Shown: positions 1-5,139, counted from the stretch's first letter. The stretch: 6,427 bases of DNA from an uncultured Roseovarius sp. (GCA_913055965.1 CAJXKX010000127.1:1-6427), one strand, 5' to 3'. Notes: a model not told the origin generated them from the sequence alone. Numbers and translations: made by a program.

Positions 1-593
1 CCCGCCGTGCCGGTCGCGCCGATCACCGACAGCGTGATGTCCTTGGCCGTGACCCCGGGCGCAAGCCGGCCGGTGATCTCGACCTTCATGTTCTTCGCCT
101 TGCGCTGGATGAGCGTCTGCGTGGCCAGCACATGCTCCACCTCGCTCGTGCCGATGCCATGCGCCAGCGCACCGAAGGCACCGTGCGTCGCGGTGTGGCT
201 GTCGCCGCAGACCACCGTCATGCCGGGCAGCGTCCAGCCCTGTTCGGGGCCGACGATATGCACGATCCCCTGGCGGATATCGCTCACCGGGTAGTAGTGG
301 ATGCCGAAATCGCGCGCGTTGCGGTCGAGGGCCGCCACCTGCACGCGGCTGTCCTCGGTCATCGCCTCGGGGTTCTCGCGCCCCTCGGTGGTGGGCACGT
401 TGTGGTCGGGCACGGCGATGGTCTTGTCGGGCGCACGCACGGTGCGGCCCGCCATGCGCAGCCCCTCGAAAGCCTGCGGGCTGGTCACCTCGTGCACGAG
501 ATGGCGGTCGATATAGAGCAGGCAGGTGCCGTCCTCGGCCTCGTGGGCCAGATGGGCATCCCAGATCTTGTCATAGAGGGTCTTGGGGGACAT
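1..593 (-). CDS. leuC: 3-isopropylmalate dehydratase large subunit, N-terminal part (cut by window edge)
   Basis: LeuC pairs with LeuD to form cytoplasmic isopropylmalate isomerase, which converts 2-isopropylmalate to 3-isopropylmalate in leucine biosynthesis and carries a 4Fe-4S cluster. The visible 197 codons begin MSPKTLYDKIWDAH and contain the characteristic LLYIDRHLVHEVTSPQAFEGLR stretch in two parts (residues 25-46), VPDHNVPT (61-68) and the aconitase-family active-site block GDSHTATHGAFG (130-141). The family is about 470 residues long, so roughly 270 residues, including the three cluster-ligand cysteines, lie beyond position 1. The ATG at 593 is fixed by the family N-terminus and by GGGAG (605-601) seven bases upstream. 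It is preceded by a 288-base leader region with a probable promoter at 770-742. No frameshift is visible. Identification is by family recognition and is near certain. Confidence 0.97.
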   Translation of the reverse strand, partial: MSPKTLYDKIWDAHLAHEAEDGTCLLYIDRHLVHEVTSPQAFEGLRMAGRTVRAPDKTIAVPDHNVPTTEGRENPEAMTEDSRVQVAALDRNARDFGIHYYPVSDIRQGIVHIVGPEQGWTLPGMTVVCGDSHTATHGAFGALAHGIGTSEVEHVLATQTLIQRKAKNMKVEITGRLAPGVTAKDITLSVIGATGTA

Positions 594-648
594 GGGTCCT
601 CTCCCGTTGCTGATGGCTGCGGTCGGATGGAATCGGGGGCGCACAGCC

Positions 649-735
649 TCAGAGGCGCGCCAGCACCGAGTGCTGCGCCCCGAAGAAGCGCCACGGCAGG
701 CGCGCGCGATCGTCCATGTCGAACACCCGGGTCAT
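649..735 (-). CDS. Candidate 28-residue small ORF in the leuC leader (possibly leaderless)
   Basis: I do not recognise this product. From the ATG at 735 it reads MTRVFDMDDRARLPWRFFG, then AQHSVLARL, and stops with TGA at 651-649, 55 bases before leuC. Third codon positions are almost all G or C, as in the neighbouring genes. The frame is also open upstream; a GTG at 786 behind AGAAG would give 45 residues (VRGQALDSGAAALYLQG added). The probable -10 (747-742) ends six bases before the ATG, so a transcript from it would start at or next to the A of the ATG, which is the arrangement of leaderless translation. It has no run of leucine codons, so it does not look like a classic leu attenuator peptide. 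It could also be chance coding in GC-rich leader DNA. Confidence 0.35.
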   Translation of the reverse strand: MTRVFDMDDRARLPWRFFGAQHSVLARL

Positions 736-741
736 GCCTTG

Positions 742-770
742 CAGATACAGTGCCGCCGCGCCGCTATCAA
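742..770 (-). promoter_or_regulatory. Candidate sigma-70-type promoter for leuC
   Basis: On the minus strand, TTGATA (770-765) is followed after exactly 17 bases by TATCTG (747-742). The -35 matches TTGACA at five of six positions; the -10 keeps only the TAT start, which is acceptable for alphaproteobacterial promoters but weak. Predicted initiation is near 735, giving a leuC leader of about 140 bases. It lies inside the longer (GTG) version of the small ORF, which argues that only one of the two, the short ORF or the long one, is used. Confidence 0.4.
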
Positions 771-794
771 GAGCCTGCCCGCGCACGGCGTCTT

Positions 795-857
795 CTGGCC
801 GCAAGTATCCCGGGGGAGTCGCGCGGATGCGCGACGGGGGCAGCGCCCCCTGCCCCC
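795..857 (-). repeat. Rhodobacterales-type intergenic multi-hairpin repeat, probable terminator of the Hint gene
   Basis: It begins 25 bases past the Hint-protein stop. Read on the minus strand it holds a GC hairpin GGGGGC-GCT-GCCCCC (850-836; alternative 8-bp pairing 857-850 with 843-836), then a second perfect hairpin GTCGCGC-ATCC-GCGCGAC (835-818), then a conserved-looking tail TCCCCCGGGATACTTGCGGC (817-798) followed by CAGAAG. From memory, this GC-hairpin/CCCCCGG-ATATTT-like/CCAGAAG arrangement recurs after many genes in Rhodobacterales genomes; copy number here cannot be tested from one window. There is no U-run, so any termination would rely on the hairpins or only protect the 3' end. 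Confidence 0.6.
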
Positions 858-881
858 TCTCCTGCCCGCGCCCTCGCGCCG

Positions 882-1940
882 TCAGGCCGCTTCGTGCCGC
901 AGGATCGCCGCCTCGGACGCGCTCAGGCAGCGGCGCGCGTGCGCGCCATAGAGATGCGGCTCGTGCTCGAGTTCGGGGTCGAGCGCCAGCAGCCGCGCGC
1001 GGTCCGCCTCGGTGAGCGTCGCGAGCGCCGCGCTCGCGGGGTGAAAGCTCTCGGTCTCCACGCCGTTGGCCCAGATGATCTCGTGCCCCGGCAGCAGCAG
1101 GTGGATATAGGTCACCTCGCGCGCAGCGAGATCGACGGCGACGCTGTCATTGTTGATCAGGTCGCGCGCCATCACCAGCACTTCGGGCGTGTTGAACAGA
1201 GACCGTGCCACCTCGCCGCGCACCAGCACCCGGTGTTCGGGGCTGACCAGAAGTTCGGCATCGGGCACATCCACCCCCAGCGCCCCCGCGCGCAGCCGCA
1301 CCGGGCGCAGCCGCGGCATGGCGAACAGCCGCGCGCCGGTCATCCGGCGGCTGCCGATCCAGCGGATATCCTGCGCGCCGCTGTCGCGGGTCTGCACCCG
1401 GTCGCCCTCGCGCAACTCCTCGATGAGGCGCGGGCCCTCGGGCGTCTCGATCCGCGTGCCGGGGGTAAAGCAGATCACGCCGCCCGCCGCCGGGCTCGTG
1501 CCCTGAAGCCCGTCGAGCCCGTGATGGACCACCCACATTTCGGCATCCTGCGGCGGTATCTCGTCGAGGAACATCAGAAGCGGCGGCGCGCCGCCCTCGA
1601 CCTCGATCACCGTCACCGTAAAACTGCGCAACCCGTCGGTCACGACGAAGCCCGGATCGCTGCGCGGCTCGTCCACCTCGATCCGCTCGAAATCGCGCCG
1701 TCCGCTGATCGCGGCCCCCACAAGCCGCCGTACCATCCGCGCCGCGCGCCTGCGCTGTACATCCTCACCCTGCGCCATATCCAGCCGCAACAGGTTCGGC
1801 GGCCCGTCCACGCGCACCGCCTCGCCATGCCAGGACCATGTCATCCCGACAGACATGGCCTGCGGCGGCAACGCGCGCTGACCATCCAGTTCCGTTTGCG
1901 ACCAGGAAATGACGAACGTGCCACGAAAGCCCGTTCCCAT
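882..1940 (-). CDS. Hint (Hedgehog/intein) domain-containing protein, Hint_2 type
   Basis: This 352-residue protein has two parts. Residues 1-150 form an unnamed N-terminal region (TFVISWSQTELDG at 8-20, GFVVTDGLRSFTVTVIEVEG at 97-116, PPLLMFLDEIPP at 119-130) that I associate with rhodobacterial Hint proteins. Residues 157-300 are the Hint fold: Cys157 in ICFTPGTRIETPEG is the expected nucleophile, followed by LREGDRVQTRD (176-186), DIRWIG (191-196), block-B-like SPEHRVLV with His236, and the closing GHEIIWANGVETESFHP (285-301). Hint domains perform an N-S acyl shift and may cleave themselves. The usual intein terminal His-Asn followed by Cys/Ser/Thr is absent, as in Hint_2 proteins, so splicing is unlikely. 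A 50-residue tail follows. There is no signal peptide, so it is probably cytoplasmic. The ATG at 1940 has CAGG eight bases upstream within GAGAGGCAGG. Its biological role is unknown. It is monocistronic by context: a terminator lies before it and hairpins after it. Confidence 0.88.
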   Translation of the reverse strand: MGTGFRGTFVISWSQTELDGQRALPPQAMSVGMTWSWHGEAVRVDGPPNLLRLDMAQGEDVQRRRAARMVRRLVGAAISGRRDFERIEVDEPRSDPGFVVTDGLRSFTVTVIEVEGGAPPLLMFLDEIPPQDAEMWVVHHGLDGLQGTSPAAGGVICFTPGTRIETPEGPRLIEELREGDRVQTRDSGAQDIRWIGSRRMTGARLFAMPRLRPVRLRAGALGVDVPDAELLVSPEHRVLVRGEVARSLFNTPEVLVMARDLINNDSVAVDLAAREVTYIHLLLPGHEIIWANGVETESFHPASAALATLTEADRARLLALDPELEHEPHLYGAHARRCLSASEAAILRHEAA

Positions 1941-1975
1941 ACCCGATACCTGCCTCTCGTTTTTTTATTGGGTTT

Positions 1976-2004
1976 ACAATAGCAAAACCGATTCGGTCTG
2001 AAAA
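1976..2004 (-). promoter_or_regulatory. Candidate promoter of the Hint gene with internal operator-like dyad
   Basis: On the minus strand, TTTTCA (2004-1999, four of six to TTGACA) is followed after 17 bases by TATTGT (1981-1976, four of six to TATAAT) in the only AT-rich stretch of the window. The spacer carries a perfect small dyad, ACCGA-A-TCGGT (1997-1987), where a repressor could block polymerase. The -35 overlaps the T-tract of the terminator of the preceding gene. The predicted start near 1969 gives a leader of about 30 bases containing the ribosome-binding site. Confidence 0.45.
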
Positions 2005-2031
2005 GCCCCCTCGCGCCGGGGACGGGCTTTT
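2001..2031 (-). terminator. Intrinsic terminator of the LpxR-like gene
   Basis: Starting one base after the stop codon, an 8-bp stem AAAAGCCC/GGGCTTTT (2031-2024 with 2008-2001) encloses a 15-base GC-rich loop that can itself pair (CCCC with GGGG). The 3' arm ends in TTTT, giving a short U-tract. Because AAAA and TTTT form the stem base it may also work from the plus strand, but no plus-strand gene converges here. Confidence 0.75.
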
Positions 2032-2032
2032 G

Positions 2033-2947
2033 TCAGAACCGCAGGCTGAATTGCAGCGAACCCACCACCTGGCCCTGGCGCTGCCCCTCGAATTCCTCGC
2101 CAAGCCAGGTCACGCCGTAGAACACCGAACCGCCCTCGGCCCCCTCCCAGTGCAACCCTCCGCGCACCCGCGCCCGCGTCTCCTCGGCCCGCAATCCGCC
2201 GCGGGCGGGCAGGAATTCGCTGTCCTCGACATGGGCGATATCGGCCCCGAGGATCAGCGCCGTTCCGGCAGCCGCGTCGCGCACCGTGCGGTAGCGCTGC
2301 CCGGTCACCGGCTCGCGCACCAGCAATTCGCCCTGCGTCAGGCTGCCGATGGTCAGGTCGGCCCCCGCGCGCACCAGCGTCTCGACCCCGAGCCGCGCCT
2401 CGGCAAAGGGCCGCAGCCGCACCGGCCCGAGCGCAAAGCTGCGCCCCGCCTCGATCACACCGGTGGGATGGAAACCGTTGCCCACCTGGTTGCGCCGCGC
2501 GCCCGGCGACAGGTCGTCGCCGCCCACCATGTCGTGGATGAAGCCCTGGAAATCGTCGAGCCCGGTCTGCGAGCCGGTCACCACCAGATCGGCCCCGACC
2601 GCGTATTCCATGGCCCCGCGCGCCAGGTGGCTGTGCAGCCCGAGGCTCAGCGCCCCGGCAAAGGGCCGGTCGCCCGGCGCGGGCGTCGAGATGTCGTCGG
2701 GCGCGATGATTTCGGCGTTGAAGCGCAGCTCCAGCATCTCGCCCAGCCGCGCGGGCGCGGCGCCGTTCCAGCCCGGCGCATAGACCCGGCTCGATGCGAC
2801 AGATCCGGTGCGCCAGCGGTCATGCCCGTCGCCGATCAGGTCGTTGGTGAACAGGACCCCATATCCCACCCTGTAGCGGTCCGCGGCCTCCGCGGCCGCC
2901 GCCACGACGAGGCACAGCCCGAGAGCCCAAGCAAAAAGACGCACCAT
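2033..2947 (-). CDS. LpxR-like outer-membrane lipid A 3-O-deacylase (DUF2219 family)
   Basis: LpxR-family proteins are 12-strand outer-membrane beta-barrels that, with calcium, remove the 3'-linked acyloxyacyl chain from lipid A. The 304-residue product starts with a signal peptide (MVRLFAWALGLCLVVAAAAEAA, in residues 1-22, AxA-type cleavage near 20-22). Family marks follow: FTNDLIGDG (33-41) with the paired Asn35-Asp36, WRTG (45-48), GDRPFAGALSLGL (92-104), the GSQTG...Q...H segment with His138 as likely catalytic residue, and a beta-barrel terminus SLQFSLRF ending in Phe304. I chose the ATG at 2947 over an ATG at 2995 because AGGAG (2960-2956) lies eight bases upstream and the signal peptide begins there. 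It is divided from the GNAT gene by a 120-base gap with the repeat, so co-transcription is uncertain. Enzyme activity is inferred from the family only. Confidence 0.85.
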   Translation of the reverse strand: MVRLFAWALGLCLVVAAAAEAADRYRVGYGVLFTNDLIGDGHDRWRTGSVASSRVYAPGWNGAAPARLGEMLELRFNAEIIAPDDISTPAPGDRPFAGALSLGLHSHLARGAMEYAVGADLVVTGSQTGLDDFQGFIHDMVGGDDLSPGARRNQVGNGFHPTGVIEAGRSFALGPVRLRPFAEARLGVETLVRAGADLTIGSLTQGELLVREPVTGQRYRTVRDAAAGTALILGADIAHVEDSEFLPARGGLRAEETRARVRGGLHWEGAEGGSVFYGVTWLGEEFEGQRQGQVVGSLQFSLRF

Positions 2948-2955
2948 CGCGCGCG

Positions 2956-2960
2956 CTCCT
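2956..2960 (-). promoter_or_regulatory. Ribosome-binding site fixing the start of the LpxR-like gene
   Basis: Minus-strand AGGAG followed by an eight-base CGCGCGCG spacer and ATG at 2947. It supports the shorter product and rules against the extra 16 residues from the ATG at 2995, which would sit before the signal peptide. Confidence 0.75.
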
Positions 2961-2994
2961 ATCCGGTGCCCCCCCGGGCCCGTCGGAGATAGCA

Positions 2995-3008
2995 CCGCCC
3001 CGGGGCGG
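2995..3008. repeat. Perfect 14-bp GC palindrome upstream of the LpxR-like gene
   Basis: CCGCCCCGGGGCGG reads the same on both strands and lies about 50-60 bases upstream of the LpxR-like start. It could be an operator or the base of a hairpin; with GC this high it may be chance. No convincing -35/-10 pair was found next to it. Confidence 0.3.
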
Positions 3009-3067
3009 CATTCCAGCGAAACCGTGGCAATGACGCGGCATTTCGCCTCAGGCCGACCCCGCCCCCG

Positions 3068-3700
3068 TCATCCTCGGGCCTGACCCGAGGATCTCCCGAC
3101 GCCATCCCGATACGTTGATAGCGCCCGCATCCAGAATTGCAGGTCGTGATCGGTCTCGGCGTCGCGGTCGATATCCTTCCAGCGGAACCGCGCCACGGCC
3201 CCCGGCACCGGCGCATAGCCGCGCTTGCGCCAGAAGGCATCGAGCGGCCGGTAGGTATCGGGCCGTAGCGGATGATCCCCCGGGCGCACCACCCCGCAAA
3301 ACGCGCAATGGCTGCGGCCCAGCGCGCGGGCATGCGCCTCGCGCGCGTCGAAGAAGCGGTGCCCGACGCCGCGCCCGCGATAGCCGGACAACAGCACGCT
3401 TTCGGCGCAGTAGAAAATCCGCCCGAGCGGCACCCCGCAGCCCGCCATCGCCGCTCCGAAATCCCCGGCGTGATCCTCCATCGGGGTGCCGGTCGCGGCC
3501 CCGATCAGCCGGTCGCCGTCATAGGCCCCCACGAGAATCGCGTCGTCGCTCTCGCGATAGACCTGCAGGTAGCGTTCCTCGTAGGCCAGATCGCCATCGT
3601 AGAGATAGGGAAAGGCGCGGAACACCTCGATCCGCAGCCGCGCCACCTCGGGCAACGCGGCGGCCAGCGCCTCGCCCGTCAGCCGCTCGACCCGGATCAT
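3068..3700 (-). CDS. GNAT-family N-acetyltransferase
   Basis: GNAT enzymes transfer an acetyl group from acetyl-CoA to an amine; the substrate here cannot be told. The 210-residue product shows the fold in order: N-terminal strand MIRVERLTG, helix LPEVARLRIEVFRAFPYLYDG (16-36), strand AILVGAYDGDRLIGAATG (54-71), the acetyl-CoA-binding motif GYRGRGVGHRFFDARE (106-121) and the C-terminal LDAFWRKRGYAPVPG (153-167). A family-like ending RFRWKDIDRDAETDHDLQFW (171-190) precedes about 14 residues (VGRSSGQARG at the end) encoded largely by a dispersed palindromic repeat, which also gives the TGA. The native stop may therefore have been lost. Its ATG overlaps the TGA of the upstream gene (ATGA), with a weak AGG seven to eight bases before, so translation probably depends on coupling. 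Confidence 0.9.
   Translation of the reverse strand: MIRVERLTGEALAAALPEVARLRIEVFRAFPYLYDGDLAYEERYLQVYRESDDAILVGAYDGDRLIGAATGTPMEDHAGDFGAAMAGCGVPLGRIFYCAESVLLSGYRGRGVGHRFFDAREAHARALGRSHCAFCGVVRPGDHPLRPDTYRPLDAFWRKRGYAPVPGAVARFRWKDIDRDAETDHDLQFWMRALSTYRDGVGRSSGQARG
3070..3092. repeat. Alphaproteobacterial dispersed palindromic repeat at the GNAT 3' end
   Basis: Plus-strand ATCCTCGGG (3070-3078) and CCCGAGGAT (3084-3092) form a perfect 9-bp stem with loop CCTGA; flanking GTC before and CTCC after match the familiar GTCATCCTCGGG-CTTGA-CCCGAGGATC repeat that I recall from many alphaproteobacterial genomes. It overlaps the stop codon of the acetyltransferase. As RNA it would form a stable hairpin at the 3' end of the four-gene transcript and could protect it or hinder reading into the LpxR-like gene; there is no U-run. 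Confidence 0.75.
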
Positions 3701-4092
3701 GCCGAGACCTGCGCCGTCCAGTCGGCGAGGTTGTAATAGGTCACCACCCGGGTGATCAGCCCATCCTCCAGCGAAAAGAACGAGCCCGCGGGCAGGCGGT
3801 AGGTCTGGCCGCGCGCCTCGGGCAGGCCCGCGTCGGTTTCCAGGTAGGTGCCGTTGACGATGTATTCCGCCGCCGCCCGCGTGCCGCCTTCGGCCTCGAA
3901 GATCACCATGTCGGTCAGCTCTTCGCGATAGCAGCGGCTCATGTGGGTGCAGAAATCGCGGAACGCGTCCTTGCCCGTCCGCACCTGCCCCTCGTTGACA
4001 TGATGACGCACATCGTCGCTCAGGCAGGCCAGCATCGCGGGCGTGTCGCCCCGGTTGAACGCCTCGAAATAGGCGCGCACGGTCTCGCTCAT
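3697..4092 (-). CDS. NTF2/SnoaL-fold protein, ketosteroid-isomerase-related
   Basis: The 131-residue product is a complete single NTF2-like domain: MSETVRAYFEAFNRGDTPAM (1-20) is the opening helix, LSDDVRHHVNEGQVRTGKDAF (24-44) leads to FRDFCTHMSRCYREELTDM (44-62), and RLPAGSFFSLEDGLITRVVTYYNLADW (99-125) holds the closing strands. It closely resembles the ketosteroid-isomerase-related family I remember as TIGR02096, for which no reaction is established; steroid chemistry should not be assumed. The start at 4092 is chosen because the domain begins there and GAGGAGGAG (4103-4095) lies two bases upstream; that ribosome-binding site is written by the Glu codons at the end of the phosphatase gene. 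ATGA overlaps join it to the genes on both sides, implying coupled synthesis. A longer in-frame reading to 4521 is the phosphatase gene out of frame. Confidence 0.9.
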   Translation of the reverse strand: MSETVRAYFEAFNRGDTPAMLACLSDDVRHHVNEGQVRTGKDAFRDFCTHMSRCYREELTDMVIFEAEGGTRAAAEYIVNGTYLETDAGLPEARGQTYRLPAGSFFSLEDGLITRVVTYYNLADWTAQVSA

Positions 4093-4556
4093 GTCTCCTC
4101 CTCGGTATCGGGCGGCCCCCACCGGTCGGTCAGGTGGCCGATGATCTGGTCGCGGGTCTTGCGATAGGCAACCAATCGCGCCTCGCGCTCCTGCGCGAGC
4201 CCGGTAGGGTCCATGATCGGCCAGTAAACGACATCGAGGTGAAAGAATCGGGTGAGATCGAGCGCCCGGCGCTGGCTCGCGGGGCTGAGCGCGACGATCA
4301 GGTCGAAGGACGACAGATCGTCGCCCCATTGCTCCATCTCGTCGAAGCTGCGGGTGCGGTGGCGTTCCAGTTCCACCCCGATCTCGCGGCAGACCGAGAT
4401 GGCAAAGCCGTCGATATCCATGTCGCTCTTGACGCCCGCCGACTGCACGTAGGTCTCGGTGCCGTAGAACTTCTTCATGATGCCCTCGGCCATCGGCGAA
4501 CGCACCGCGTTGTGATCGCAACAGAACAGCACCGATTGCGGCAGGGGTGCGGGCAT
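4089..4556 (-). CDS. Low-molecular-weight protein tyrosine phosphatase / ArsC-like protein
   Basis: The 155-residue product has the LMW-PTP fold. The phosphate loop is at the N-terminus: VLFCCDHNAVRSPMAEG (9-25) contains Cys13-X5-Arg19 followed by Ser20, the C-X5-R-S catalytic signature. The usual text is C-X-G-N-X-X-R-S; here the glycine is His15. A likely general acid is Asp116 in PIMDPTG (113-119). The ending WGPPDTEEET supplies the ribosome-binding site of the next gene. Such proteins hydrolyse phosphotyrosine or, in ArsC relatives, reduce arsenate; the arsenate type normally needs further thiols and an ars context, which is lacking, so phosphatase or a diverged role is likelier. It starts four bases after the UPF0262 stop. 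I remember this gene following UPF0262 in many alphaproteobacteria, between hisD and infA. Confidence 0.88.
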   Translation of the reverse strand: MPAPLPQSVLFCCDHNAVRSPMAEGIMKKFYGTETYVQSAGVKSDMDIDGFAISVCREIGVELERHRTRSFDEMEQWGDDLSSFDLIVALSPASQRRALDLTRFFHLDVVYWPIMDPTGLAQEREARLVAYRKTRDQIIGHLTDRWGPPDTEEET

Positions 4557-4560
4557 CCGC

Positions 4561-5052
4561 TCAGCCCCCGTGATGCAGCACGCAGATCAGCGTGAACAGC
4601 CGCCGCGCGGTGTCGGTATCGACCTCCGCCTTGCCTTCCAGCCGCTCGGCCAGCACGCGCGCCCCCTCGTTGTGGATGCCGCGCCGCGCCATGTCGATGG
4701 TCTCGATCTGGCTGGGCGGCATGTTCTTGACCGCGTCGAAATAGCTCTCGCAGATGGCCCAGTAATCCTTGACCACCTGCCGGAAGGGAGACAGCGACAG
4801 GTGAAACTCCGCCGCCGGATCGCCCGCCTCGGTTCGGATGTCGAACACCAGCCGCTTGTCGCGGATCGCGAGGCCCACGCGATAGGGGCCGTCGGGCACC
4901 ACCCGGTCGTCTCGCGGCGGCAGCGCAAAGGAATTCTCCTCGATCAGGTCGTACATGGCGACCTTGCGCTCCTGCTCGATCTCGGGGGTGGGCGGCGGCA
5001 GGTTGGCGTCGTCCAGGTCGATATGGCAAATCCGGCTCATGGCATCACTCAT
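4561..5052 (-). CDS. UPF0262 family protein, function unknown
   Basis: The 163-residue product matches UPF0262 over its whole length: MSRICHIDLDD (5-15), PPPTPEIEQERKVAMYDLIEENSF (19-42), FHLSLSPFRQVVKDYWAICESYFDAVKNMPPSQIE (83-117), DMARRGIHNEGARVLAERLEGKAEVDTDTARRLFTLICVLHHG at the end (each shown in part here as landmarks). It is small, soluble and lacks a signal peptide or membrane segment. The family is confined, as far as I know, to alphaproteobacteria and has no assigned reaction. An alternative start, ATG at 5040 (MSRICH), fits the usual family N-terminus equally well; neither ATG has a strong ribosome-binding site (GGGA seven to eight bases before 5052, GAGTG before 5040). It is the first gene of the four-gene run and probably carries the promoter at 5099-5071. 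Confidence 0.92.
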   Translation of the reverse strand: MSDAMSRICHIDLDDANLPPPTPEIEQERKVAMYDLIEENSFALPPRDDRVVPDGPYRVGLAIRDKRLVFDIRTEAGDPAAEFHLSLSPFRQVVKDYWAICESYFDAVKNMPPSQIETIDMARRGIHNEGARVLAERLEGKAEVDTDTARRLFTLICVLHHGG

Positions 5053-5070
5053 GCGGCTGTTCCCGCACCG

Positions 5071-5099
5071 TGCCTAGCCCAGCGGCGCGCGGCGGGCAA
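5071..5099 (-). promoter_or_regulatory. Candidate promoter for the UPF0262-phosphatase-NTF2-GNAT operon
   Basis: Minus-strand TTGCCC (5099-5094) and TAGGCA (5076-5071) are separated by exactly 17 bases. The -35 keeps TTG-C; the -10 is weak by E. coli standards, but a CTAGGC-type -10 is common in GC-rich alphaproteobacterial promoters as I recall. Predicted initiation near 5064 leaves a leader of about 12 bases to the ATG at 5052 or about 24 to the ATG at 5040, which slightly favours the inner start. Confidence 0.35.
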
Positions 5100-5111
5100 T
5101 CGCCAGCGTGC

Positions 5112-5139
5112 AAAACGGGGGACGCGCCGCGCCCCCCGT
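5112..5139 (-). terminator. Intrinsic terminator of the MBL-fold hydrolase gene
   Basis: Twenty-six bases after the stop, ACGGGGG (5139-5133) pairs with CCCCCGT (5121-5115) around an 11-base GC-rich loop, and the arm runs into TTTTG (5115-5111). It separates the exported hydrolase from the UPF0262 operon. Confidence 0.75.

Noticed and set aside
649..786. leu attenuator leader peptide
   Set aside because: No consecutive leucine codons and no terminator/antiterminator pair followed by a U-run before leuC.
132..1982. A 616-codon open frame on the plus strand
   Set aside because: It runs antisense to both leuC and the Hint gene, whose protein motifs are clear. Its translation is Arg/His/Ala-rich with no recognisable domain, the usual antisense shadow of GC-rich genes.
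2030..2992. A 320-codon plus-strand frame
   Set aside because: It mirrors the LpxR-like gene almost exactly, shows no domain and has no ribosome-binding site.
2948..2995. Longer start for the LpxR-like protein at 2995
   Set aside because: It would put 16 polar residues before the signal peptide, while AGGAG fits the ATG at 2947.
3115..4167. A 350-codon plus-strand frame, and similar ones at 4570-5184 and 5368-6207
   Set aside because: They are antisense to well-supported genes, biased to Arg and Pro or Ser, and lack motifs.
4089..4556. Arsenate-resistance gene arsC
   Set aside because: No arsR, arsB/acr3 or arsH nearby; the fold alone does not prove arsenate reduction, and the UPF0262 context is the usual housekeeping one.
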